Positions 47,036 to 54,779 of a stretch of 64,000 nt of DNA are shown piece after piece; within the stretch, counting starts at the first letter, position 1; every line of letters begins with the position of its first letter. Source of the DNA: Roseomonas sp. GTDB lineage: Bacteria > Pseudomonadota > Alphaproteobacteria > Acetobacterales > Acetobacteraceae. The notes under the pieces are model-generated. The model was not told the origin of the DNA and did not search any database. It saw only the letters and a program-made list of their open reading frames with translations. The stretch spans positions 1 through 64,000 of the forward strand of contig JADCGF010000006.1 in the NCBI GenBank assembly GCA_020249145.1, in the 5' to 3' direction. A program made the translations under genes and the position numbers.

Positions 47036-47851
47036 CTATTTGTCTTCCCAATGCGGATGGCGCTTTTCCAGGAAGGCGCCAATGCCTTCCGCCGCGTCAT
47101 GCGCCATCAGATTTTCCGTCATTACCGAAGCTGCTTCTTGGTACGCTTCCGCCAGCGGCATTTCGATTTGACGATTAAAGCCGCGCTTGCCCATACGCAC
47201 CGTCATCGCCGAATGGGAAGCGATGCGCGCGGCCAAGCCCAGCGCGGTTTCCATCAGCGCCTCACGCGGCGCCAGGCGGTTCACCAGGCCCAGGCGCTGA
47301 GCTTCTTCTGCCGGCACCATCTCACCCAGCAGCAGCATTTCCATCGCTGCCTTGCGCGGCACCGCGCGCGCCAAAGCGACCGCCGGCGTGGAACAGAATA
47401 ATCCAATATCCACGCCCGGCGTACAGAAGCGCGCATCTTCCGCCGCCACCGCCAAATCACAGCTTGCAACCAATTGGCAGCCGGCGGCGGTGGCCACGCC
47501 TTGCACCGCGGCAATCACCGGCTGCGGCAGCCGCACAATCCCTTGCATCACCCGCGCGCAGGCTTGCATCGCATCGGCGTAAAAGCCGCGCCCGCCATCG
47601 GCATCAGCGCGATGGGCGGTGATTTCGCGCAAATCATGCCCGGCGCAAAACACCGTGCCCGCGCCGGCCAGCACCACAACGCGGCAGGAAGCATCGGCGG
47701 CGATGTCGGCCAGCATATCTTCCAACGCCTGCAACATGGCGCGCGAGAGGCTATTGCGCGCCGCCGGGCGATTGAGCGTCAGTACAACAATCCCGCCCGG
47801 GCGGTCTTCCCGCAATAGGATGGGGGCGTTTTGCAATTCTGTCTTGGACAT
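47036..47851 (-). CDS. Enoyl-CoA hydratase/isomerase (crotonase) family protein
   Basis: 271 residues from the ATG at 47851. Crotonase fold: VVLTLNRPAARNSLSRAML, GAGTVFCAGHDLREI (oxyanion hole), and a second oxyanion region, QGVATAAGCQLVASCDLAVA. The following PGVDIGLFCSTPAVALARAV has Cys-Ser where classical hydratases carry the second catalytic Glu, as in several non-hydratase crotonases. It heads an operon with acyl-CoA ligase, a DapA-like lyase and a Bcr/CflA transporter. The exact reaction is uncertain. Confidence 0.9.
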   Translation of the reverse strand: MSKTELQNAPILLREDRPGGIVVLTLNRPAARNSLSRAMLQALEDMLADIAADASCRVVVLAGAGTVFCAGHDLREITAHRADADGGRGFYADAMQACARVMQGIVRLPQPVIAAVQGVATAAGCQLVASCDLAVAAEDARFCTPGVDIGLFCSTPAVALARAVPRKAAMEMLLLGEMVPAEEAQRLGLVNRLAPREALMETALGLAARIASHSAMTVRMGKRGFNRQIEMPLAEAYQEAASVMTENLMAHDAAEGIGAFLEKRHPHWEDK

Positions 47852-47918
47852 GGCGGAATAATCCTGCCCCGCGCGGGGGATTACAAGGGCGCTGGAAGCG
47901 GTATAGCCTAATCCCCGC

Positions 47919-48662
47919 ATGAATAACCAAGAGGAAAACGCCAGCGGCGAAACAACTGCGGCGCTTGAAGCGCGGCTGGCGGCGGTGAAGGCCAAGCGCG
48001 GCTATCTGCTGCCGCATCACGGGCTGCTGGCACTCGCCTTCCCCCGCCTGCTGGAAGGCTATGACGCCGCCTATTCCGCCATGGCTTTGGATGATCGCGT
48101 GCTGTCGCATCATGACCGCGAATTTGTCTGGCTGGCCGTGCTGGCCGCCACCGATGAAGCATTGGCGACGCATCACATCGCCAAATTCCGCGCCGCCGGC
48201 GGGGATGATGCGCTGATCGGCGCGGCCTTTGCCGCCGCAGCGCTGGCAATTGGCGCCGAGGCGTTCGATTTCGCCGCGCATCGCTGGGGCGCGCAATTGG
48301 CGCCCTTTGATCCGCGCGCTGCCTATCTTCAAGCCGTTGAAGGGATTGCGCCTGGCGCGCCGCGCCGCCTGGTGCATCTGGCGCAATGCGCGGTGCAGGT
48401 CTGCCGTGCGCGCTGGCGGGTGCTGGAATGGCAGATTGAAGCAGCCTATGCGGACAACGTACCGGAAGATGAAATCGCTGAGGCCATTACGCTCGCGATG
48501 TTCCCCGGTTCCATCCCGCGTTTCGTCGAAGCCTGTGGTGTTTGGCGCGGCATGATTGCGGCGGGGCGCGTTGCGGCATCCGATCGCTACAAGGCCTGGG
48601 CCGCCATGACCGGCCAGGGCGGTTTTGACGAAGTGCTCGCGAAAACTTCCAAGGATAAATGA
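47919..48662 (+). CDS. Carboxymuconolactone decarboxylase/AhpD-like family protein
   Basis: 247 residues. It appears all-helical, with two similar halves each containing a CMD-like helix pair: PRLLEGYDAAYSAMALDDRV with LSHHDREFVWLAVLAATDEA, and ARWRVLEWQIEAAYADNVPE with DEIAEAITLAMFPGSIPRFV. The CxxC of AhpD peroxidases is absent, so a peroxidase role is unlikely. It is divergent from the enoyl-CoA hydratase operon and lies 8 bp upstream of the branched-chain aminotransferase gene. Function unknown. Confidence 0.72.
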   Translation: MNNQEENASGETTAALEARLAAVKAKRGYLLPHHGLLALAFPRLLEGYDAAYSAMALDDRVLSHHDREFVWLAVLAATDEALATHHIAKFRAAGGDDALIGAAFAAAALAIGAEAFDFAAHRWGAQLAPFDPRAAYLQAVEGIAPGAPRRLVHLAQCAVQVCRARWRVLEWQIEAAYADNVPEDEIAEAITLAMFPGSIPRFVEACGVWRGMIAAGRVAASDRYKAWAAMTGQGGFDEVLAKTSKDK

Positions 48663-48670
48663 GGAAACCC

Positions 48671-49582
48671 ATGGCCTGGACAGCAAAATACATCATCCAG
48701 AACGGCAAGAAGATCGCCTTTGATGAAGCGCGCGTGCACCCGTTTTCGGTGGGGCACGCCTATGGCGGCACGGTGTTTGAAGGCATACGCGCCTATATGA
48801 ATTACAGCACCGGCAAGCTTGCCGTCTTTCGGCTGGAAGAACATCTGGTGCGCCTCGATCAGGGCATGAAATTCATGCGCTTCGACAATCCTCCATCCCG
48901 CGATGAAATGCGCCAAGCCGTGCTGGATGCTGTGCGCGCCAATGAACCTGATGATGATGCCTATATCCGCATCCAGGTGCATATCGAAAGCCTGGGGTCC
49001 ATGGCGACGACCGGCAGCGTCGGTTGGGCCTGCGGGGCGATGCCGCGTGAACGCAATGCCAAGCGCAGCAGCGGGCTTTCGGTGCATGTTTCTTCCTGGA
49101 CCCGCATCACGGATACCACCATGCCGCCCCGCATCAAGGCGACCGCGAATTACCATGCCGGGCGCATCGCCATGTTGCAGGCCAAGGCGGATGGCTATGA
49201 CAATGCGCTGCTGATGACGCGCGCCGGCAAGATTAGCGAAGGAACCGGCGCCTGCCTATTCATGGTTCGCGATGGCAAGCTGATTACGCCGTCGCGTGAA
49301 AACGACATTCTGGAAAGCGTCACGCGCGATACCGTGATCCACCTCGCCGCCGAACATGGCTTGGACGTGGAACAGGGTACCATTGACCGCACGGAACTCT
49401 ACATTGCGGATGAGTTATTCTTCTGCGGCACCGGTCAGGAATTGCTGCCGATCACGAGTGTGGACAAGCTACCGGTGGGCGATGGCAAACCCGGCGCGAT
49501 TACCATGCGTTTGCAGGAAGCCTATGAAAGCGTGGTGCGCGGCACCACCAATGCCCATGCGGAATGGCGCACGCCGGTCTAA
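48671..49582 (+). CDS. ilvE: Branched-chain amino acid aminotransferase
   Basis: 303 residues, fold-type IV PLP enzyme. The ATG at 48671 has GAGGA 5 bases before it. Features: GHAYGGTVFEGIRAYMNYST, FRLEEHLVRLDQGMKFMRFD, the PLP Lys in RIKATANYHAGRIAMLQAKA, EGTGACLFMVRDGKLITPS and ITSVDKLPVGDGKPG. Interconverts Val, Leu and Ile with their 2-oxo acids, using glutamate. It follows the CMD-like gene by 8 bp and may be in one operon with it. Confidence 0.93.
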   Translation: MAWTAKYIIQNGKKIAFDEARVHPFSVGHAYGGTVFEGIRAYMNYSTGKLAVFRLEEHLVRLDQGMKFMRFDNPPSRDEMRQAVLDAVRANEPDDDAYIRIQVHIESLGSMATTGSVGWACGAMPRERNAKRSSGLSVHVSSWTRITDTTMPPRIKATANYHAGRIAMLQAKADGYDNALLMTRAGKISEGTGACLFMVRDGKLITPSRENDILESVTRDTVIHLAAEHGLDVEQGTIDRTELYIADELFFCGTGQELLPITSVDKLPVGDGKPGAITMRLQEAYESVVRGTTNAHAEWRTPV

Positions 49583-49588
49583 TCGCGT

Positions 49589-50378
49589 TCAGTCCCGCCC
49601 CTCATCGGGAATGGCGAGTCTGGTGCCGCAGGCCTTGCAATGCACCGCATCCACATCATGGCGTTGCAGGCCGCAGCTTGGGCAGGGAAAGCGCACCTTG
49701 CGTGGGCGGAATAGCGCCTGCGCCAGGCGCAGAAACAGCGTCACGCCGCAGATCATGATAAACACGGAAAGCAGCTTGCCGAATTTGCCTTCCAGCGTGA
49801 TGTCGCCAAAGCCCGTTGTAGTCAGCGCGGTTACGGTGAAATAAAGCGCATCGGCGTAATCGGCAATTTGCGGATTGATGCTGCGCTGACTTTCGTAAAC
49901 GATCGCGGTCATGACGAACACGAAGACCGTCAAATGCACGCCGGCAATCAGCGCTTCCTCATGCTTGCGGAAAAACGGCATATCCTCACGCAGTTCCATC
50001 AGCGTACGATAGGTGTGCAATAGCCGAAGCGTGCGCAGCACCCGCAGGAAGCCAAAACCCTCCCCGGTCAGCGGTGCCAGGAAGGAAAGGATCGCCACAA
50101 GATCAATCAGGCTGGAAAAAACTGCGCGCATGTCGCCCTGGGTTACGATGCGCTGCCAGATGCGCGGCATATTCCAGCGCCAGAATCAGCCCAATTGCGA
50201 CATCAACGTAACCGATCCAGGGCTCCCTTGGGATGAAGGAAGTGCCAATCACGAAAATCAGCGTCAACAGATCGAAAAAAATAATGCCATAGCGAAAGCG
50301 GCGCGCCGCTGCGGAGCGGCCAAAATAAAGCTCCCGCAGTGTCAGGCGCCAGCCTTCAAACCGCGTAACACCCTGCAT
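49589..50378 (-). pseudogene. Voltage-gated-type potassium/ion channel gene, frameshifted
   Basis: Two overlapping frames encode one ion-channel protein. The first (50378 to about 50165) gives RYGIIFFDLLTLIFVIGTSF and GLILALEYAA. The second (from about 50170 to 49589) gives RIWQRIVTQGDMRAVFSSLI, helices S3-S5, the pore helix and filter TVTALTTTGFGDIT, helix S6, and a C-terminal zinc ribbon (CPSC and CKAC). Restoring two bases in the GC-rich run at 50161-50168 would give LEYAARIW, the typical S2 pattern of this family. It is therefore a full-length gene with a 2-bp contraction: a pseudogene, a phase-variable gene or a sequencing error. Confidence 0.8.
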
Positions 50379-50390
50379 GGCACCGCCAAA

Positions 50391-51269
50391 TCAGCGCGTG
50401 GGTGTAGGCGGCGTGGTGCTGTAATCGTAAAAGCCGCGGCCAGATTTGCGCCCATACCAGCCAGCTTCGACATATTTCGCGAGCAAGGGCGAAGGCCGAT
50501 ACTTGGAATCGCCCAAGCCTTCATGCAGCACCTTCATCACCGAATAGAGCGTATCCAGCCCCACAAAATCCGCGAGCTCCAAAGGCCCCATCGGGTGATT
50601 GGCGCCAAGCTTCATGCCGGCATCAATCGCAGCCACATCGCCCACACCTTCCATCAGCGCCTGAATCGCCTCATTGATCATGGGGCAGAGGATACGGTTG
50701 ACGACAAAACCAGGCCAATCCTGCGCCATGACCGGCGCCTTGCCCATGCGCTTCGCCAGCGCTTCCACCGCCTGATAGGTCGCGTCTTCCGTCGCCAGCC
50801 CGCGGATGATTTCCACCAGCTTCATCATCGGCACAGGGTTGAAGAAATGCATGCCAATGAAGCGCCCGGGCCGATCCGTCGCCGCCGCCAACCGTGTGAT
50901 CGGAATGGAAGATGTATTGGACGCCAAAAGCGCATCCGGCTTCAGCACCGGGCAAAGGGCGGCGAAGATCTTCTTTTTGATCTCCTCATTCTCCGTCGCG
51001 GCTTCAATCACCATGTCGCAATCGGCGAAGGCGCTATTGTCGGTCGCCGTCACAATCCGCGCCAAGGCGGCGTCACGATCAGCGCTGCTGACACTGCCCT
51101 TGCTCACCTGCCGGTCCATGTTCTTCGCCATGGTCGCCAGCGCGCGGTCCAGCGCCTGTTGCTGCACATCCATCAGCACCACGGGAATACCCGAAAGCGC
51201 CGCCACATGGGCAATGCCATTGCCCATCAGCCCCGCGCCAATCACGCCGAGTTTATTGATTGCCGCCAT
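50391..51269 (-). CDS. 3-hydroxybutyryl-CoA dehydrogenase
   Basis: 292 residues. NAD-binding Rossmann fold with GVIGAGLMGNGIAHVAA at residues 8-24. The family residues ASNTSSIPITRLAAATDRPG, RFIGMHFFNPVPMMKLVEII (catalytic His), WPGFVVNRILCPMINEAIQA and GANHPMGPLELADFVGLDT are present. It oxidises (S)-3-hydroxyacyl-CoA (PaaH/Hbd type). It sits downstream of etfBA on the same strand, consistent with beta-oxidation or organic-acid catabolism. Confidence 0.94.
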   Translation of the reverse strand: MAAINKLGVIGAGLMGNGIAHVAALSGIPVVLMDVQQQALDRALATMAKNMDRQVSKGSVSSADRDAALARIVTATDNSAFADCDMVIEAATENEEIKKKIFAALCPVLKPDALLASNTSSIPITRLAAATDRPGRFIGMHFFNPVPMMKLVEIIRGLATEDATYQAVEALAKRMGKAPVMAQDWPGFVVNRILCPMINEAIQALMEGVGDVAAIDAGMKLGANHPMGPLELADFVGLDTLYSVMKVLHEGLGDSKYRPSPLLAKYVEAGWYGRKSGRGFYDYSTTPPTPTR

Positions 51270-51335
51270 GATGGATGCTCCTGTTTCAATACGAAACGGG
51301 GGCGCTGATGCAGACCGCGCCCCCGATCACGCAAA

Positions 51336-52271
51336 TCACTTCTTGTCGAGTTCGGCTTCGAATTCCGGCATGGCCTTGAACAAATCAGCCACCAGCCCGT
51401 AATCGGCCACTTGGAAAATCGGCGCTTCTTCATCCTTGTTGATGGCGACGATCACCTTGCTGTCCTTCATGCCGGCCAGATGCTGAATGGCGCCGGAAAT
51501 GCCAACGGCGATATACAGCTCCGGCGCCACAATCTTGCCGGTCTGGCCGACCTGATGGTCATTCGGCGCATAGCCCGCATCCACCGCGGCGCGGGAAGCA
51601 CCAATGGCCGCCCCCAGCTTATCGGCGACTTTTTCGACAATGCCGAAATTCTCCGCCGATCCCATGGCACGCCCGCCAGAGACCACAATCCGCGCCGCCG
51701 TCAGTTCGGGGCGTTCGCTTTTCACAATCTCAGCGCCCAGGAAGCGCGAAAGCCCAGGATCAGCCGCCGCCGCCACCGCTTCCACCGGCGCTGCGCCGCC
51801 TTCGGCAGGGACGGGATCAAAGGACGCGGCGCGCACCGTGATCACCTTCTTCGCATCGGCGGATTTCACGGTGGCCATGGCATTGCCGGCATAGATCGGG
51901 CGCACGAAGGTATCGGCATCAACCACATCGGAAATGTCAGAGAGAATCTGCACATCCAATAACGCCGCAGCGCGCGGCATCACATTCTTGCCACCGGCTG
52001 AAGCCGGGGCCAGCAGATGCGAATAGCCGGGGGCGAGTGCCACCAGCAAAGCGGCCATGGGCTCGGCCAGGCCATTGGCGTAGATGTCAGCCTCGGCGGT
52101 CAGCACCTTCGCAACCGATGGCAGCTTGGCAGCGGCGGCAGCGGCGGGGCCAGTGGCGCCACCTGCGATCAGCACATGCACATCGCCAAGCTTGGCGGCG
52201 GCGGCCACTGTGCTGCGGGTTGGCTGAGAAAGTGCGCCGTCCTGATGATCGGCAAGAACAAGCACAGCCAT
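51336..52271 (-). CDS. etfA: Electron transfer flavoprotein subunit alpha
   Basis: 311 residues from the ATG at 52271, two bases past the etfB stop. The N-terminal domain reads [20 protein letters not shown]. The C-terminal FAD domain carries [40 protein letters not shown] and [20 protein letters not shown], followed by [20 protein letters not shown]. With EtfB it takes electrons from acyl-CoA dehydrogenases to ETF:quinone oxidoreductase. Confidence 0.96.
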   Translation of the reverse strand: MAVLVLADHQDGALSQPTRSTVAAAAKLGDVHVLIAGGATGPAAAAAAKLPSVAKVLTAEADIYANGLAEPMAALLVALAPGYSHLLAPASAGGKNVMPRAAALLDVQILSDISDVVDADTFVRPIYAGNAMATVKSADAKKVITVRAASFDPVPAEGGAAPVEAVAAAADPGLSRFLGAEIVKSERPELTAARIVVSGGRAMGSAENFGIVEKVADKLGAAIGASRAAVDAGYAPNDHQVGQTGKIVAPELYIAVGISGAIQHLAGMKDSKVIVAINKDEEAPIFQVADYGLVADLFKAMPEFEAELDKK

Positions 52272-52273
52272 GG

Positions 52274-53023
52274 TCAAATCACCTTCGCTTCATTGCGGAG
52301 TTTATCAACAAGCTCCTGCACGGAACCCACCTTCTTGCCGGCCTGGCGCTTGGGTGGTTCTTCCACCTTCAGCACGGTCAGGCGCGGAGTGGGGTCCACA
52401 CCCAAATCGGCGGGCTTCACGGTTTCAATCGGCTTCTTGCGCGCCTTCATGATGTTCGGCAGCGACGCATAGCGCGGTTCATTCAGGCGCAGATCGGTGG
52501 TGATGATCGCCGGCAGCTTCAGCGCCAGCTTTTCCAACCCGCCATCCACTTCGCGCGTGATGTTCAGCGTGCCATCGGCGATTTCAACCTTGGACGCGAA
52601 GGTACCCTGCGGCCAGCCCATCAGCGCCGCCAGCATCTGGCCCGTGGCGTTCATGTCATCATCAATTGCCTGCTTGCCCAGGATCACCAAATCAGGCGCT
52701 TCCTTGGCAATGATCGCCTTCAGGATTTTCGCGACTGCGAGCGGTTCCAGCACGCCATCATGTTCCACCAAAATGCCGCGATCGGCCCCCATGGCCAGCG
52801 CCGTGCGGATTTGTTCCTGCGCCACGGCAGGGCCGGCGGAAACCGCGATGATTTCGGTGGCGATGCCCTTTTCCTTGAGCCGCACGGCTTCTTCCACCGC
52901 GATTTCGTCAAAGGGGTTCATGGACATTTTGACATTGGCAGTTTCAACGCCCGTGCCATCCGCCTTCACGCGGACCTTGACGTTGTAATCCACCACCCGC
53001 TTGACGGGGACCAGAAGCTTCAT
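52274..53023 (-). CDS. etfB: Electron transfer flavoprotein subunit beta
   Basis: 249 residues. [20 protein letters not shown] at the start, [18 protein letters not shown], and the ETF beta signature [20 protein letters not shown] with [20 protein letters not shown] are present, as are [20 protein letters not shown] and the C-terminal recognition loop. First gene of the etfBA-hbd group. The tandem palindromic repeats lie about 135-235 bp upstream. Confidence 0.97.
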   Translation of the reverse strand: MKLLVPVKRVVDYNVKVRVKADGTGVETANVKMSMNPFDEIAVEEAVRLKEKGIATEIIAVSAGPAVAQEQIRTALAMGADRGILVEHDGVLEPLAVAKILKAIIAKEAPDLVILGKQAIDDDMNATGQMLAALMGWPQGTFASKVEIADGTLNITREVDGGLEKLALKLPAIITTDLRLNEPRYASLPNIMKARKKPIETVKPADLGVDPTPRLTVLKVEEPPKRQAGKKVGSVQELVDKLRNEAKVI

Positions 53024-53157
53024 GATGCAACCATAGCCTTCAGGAAATGGGGGGCCGTGTGGCGCCGGAATACCGAATGCGGGGGTTCTTCAGACCCTCT
53101 CACCCGGCCCTCTGACTATTAAGGCCCGACGCCGGGCGGGGCAAGGCAGGGCGGAGT

Positions 53158-53259
53158 ATTTTCAAGCCAAGTGACTTCACTTGGCGACTCGGGAAATACG
53201 ACCAGACGGACAATTTTCAAGCCAAGTGACTTCACTTGGCGACTCGGAAAATACGACCA
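53158..53259. repeat. Tandem 47-bp palindromic repeat, two copies with 55-bp period
   Basis: Copy 1 is 53158-53204 and copy 2 is 53213-53259; they differ at only one position. Each contains a perfect inverted repeat, GCCAAGTGA-CT-TCACTTGGC (53166-53185 and 53221-53240). The pair lies between the stop of the small membrane protein gene and the start of etfB, both on the minus strand. It could be a double operator for etfBA, a tandem terminator, or a REP-like intergenic element. A weak T-rich tail follows each hairpin on the minus strand, but not a proper T-run. Confidence 0.85.
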
Positions 53260-53261
53260 AG

Positions 53262-53456
53262 TCAGCTTTTCAACAGCAAAAGCAGAATGACAAAAAGCCC
53301 CACCGCGATGAATTGAAAAATGATGCGCCAGCGCATGAGCCAATTGGCAGTTTTCGGATTGGCCTTGCCGCCCGCCATGCCGAGAATCCCGGCAAAGAGC
53401 ACGCCAACCGTGGCGAGCATGGCCAGCGCAACCAGAATGGTGAGGATCGTCGTCAT
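53262..53456 (-). CDS. Twin transmembrane helix small protein
   Basis: 64 residues with two hydrophobic helices, LTILVALAMLATVGVLFAGI and WRIIFQFIAVGLFVILLLLL, joined by a short Lys/Asn-rich loop (GGKANPKTANWLMRW). This matches the small HIG1-like twin-helix proteins conserved near etf genes in alphaproteobacteria. Function unknown; respiratory-complex association is known for eukaryotic HIG1 relatives only. The stop lies 3 bases from the tandem repeat. Confidence 0.82.
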   Translation of the reverse strand: MTTILTILVALAMLATVGVLFAGILGMAGGKANPKTANWLMRWRIIFQFIAVGLFVILLLLLKS

Positions 53457-53475
53457 GCCTCAAGATTACCCTGTT

Positions 53476-54690
53476 TCATGGGCGGGAGACAGCCCCATCA
53501 CGCACAGACCAAGCCAGCGCCGCGCCAATCAGCGCCGTGATGATGCAAAGCGCGAATCCAGCCTCATAACCGCCGGTCAGATCCACCAGCAGGGAAAAGA
53601 AGGGCGGTGCCACCAGCATGGAAAGGCCAAAGACAAAGCCCGCCGCCGCCGTGGTGCCGCCCACCTGCCCTGCCGGGGCCAAGCGCGCCATCTCCGCCAG
53701 AAACACGCCATTCCAGCCAATCGCGGTGGCGCCCATCAGCATCCCGGCCAGAATGATCATCAGGCCCGGCCAGCCCGGCCCTGCCAGCAATAGCGCCAAA
53801 CCGGCCACTGCCGCGCCAATGCCAAGCCCGGCGAAAACCGGCGCCGCGCCTGTGCGGTCCGCCACCAGACCCCAAAGCACCCGCCCCGCCACCCCGGCGG
53901 CCTGGGCCAGGGCCAGGCGCATGCCGGCCTCGGTCAGCGATGCCCCCAGGCTTGCCACCTGAAACACCACAAAAAACGTCGAAAAACAGAATTGGGAAAC
54001 GCCGTAGAGCGCCGACATGATGGTCATGCGCCGCAGCACCGGGAATTGGCGGAGCAAGCCAAGGCTGGAAGCCGCTGCCCCCCAGACCTGCCCCAAGCCC
54101 CGGATGGCGGCCTTGGGATTACGTTCCGCATCAAGCGCAGCGCGGAGCGGTTGCAAGCAAAGCGCTGAAAACGCGAGGAAAATGACCACCGCCAGCACCC
54201 CCTGGCGCCAGCCGGCGGCCACCGCAATGGGCGGCACGGCAGCGGCAAGCAGCATCGCACCCGCCGGCACGCCGCATTGCTTCAGGCTGAAGATCAAGCC
54301 GCGCCGCCGCGCCGGGGTGCGGGCGGCGAGCAAATGGCTGCCTGCCGGCGTCACCGGCCCATGGCCAAGCCCAGCAATCACTGCCGAGGCGAAAAGCGCC
54401 ACCGGATGGCCCAGCATGGCAATCGCAATGCCAAAGGCAGAGATCAGCATCCCCGCCTGCAACACCCTGATCCCGCCAAAGCGATGAATGAAGGCCCCCG
54501 CCAAAGGCCCCGATACCATCGCCCCCAGATAAACCAGCGCGGTATGCACCCCGGCGAGCGAAGCGGCGATGCCGAGCTCTGCGGCAATCTCCGGCGCCAG
54601 CACCGGCACGGTCAGGAAAACGCCCATCCCTGCCAGATGCGTCCCCAAAAGGGCGATCATGACGGTCCAGACGGAAGGCGCAGCGAGCAT
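53476..54690 (-). CDS. MFS transporter
   Basis: 404 residues from the ATG at 54690, with 12 predicted helices. Features: WTVMIALLGTHLAGMGVFLT, LVYLGAMVSGPLAGAFIHRF with GGIRVLQAGM (motif A variant), and AVIAGLGHGPVTPAGSHLLA. RRRGLIFSLKQCGVPAGAML resembles the CynX/NarK-type major facilitators. The substrate is not predictable. It is divergent from the mechanosensitive channel gene, separated by 89 bp. Confidence 0.9.
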   Translation of the reverse strand: MLAAPSVWTVMIALLGTHLAGMGVFLTVPVLAPEIAAELGIAASLAGVHTALVYLGAMVSGPLAGAFIHRFGGIRVLQAGMLISAFGIAIAMLGHPVALFASAVIAGLGHGPVTPAGSHLLAARTPARRRGLIFSLKQCGVPAGAMLLAAAVPPIAVAAGWRQGVLAVVIFLAFSALCLQPLRAALDAERNPKAAIRGLGQVWGAAASSLGLLRQFPVLRRMTIMSALYGVSQFCFSTFFVVFQVASLGASLTEAGMRLALAQAAGVAGRVLWGLVADRTGAAPVFAGLGIGAAVAGLALLLAGPGWPGLMIILAGMLMGATAIGWNGVFLAEMARLAPAGQVGGTTAAAGFVFGLSMLVAPPFFSLLVDLTGGYEAGFALCIITALIGAALAWSVRDGAVSRP

Positions 54691-54779
54691 GCGCGCGGTG
54701 TAACGGCGCCACCGCCTGCGGGCAATCGGCGCGCGGGAAAGACTTGACCCGCGCCCGGCAATGGGCTCCGAAGCGCCAC

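Noticed and set aside
50013..51308. 431-codon plus-strand frame opposite the hydroxyacyl-CoA dehydrogenase gene
   Set aside because: It is antisense to a well-conserved gene and has no recognisable domain.
53158..53259. CRISPR array
   Set aside because: There are only two units with an 8-bp gap, each carrying a full internal palindrome, and no cas genes are nearby; this is a tandem palindromic repeat.
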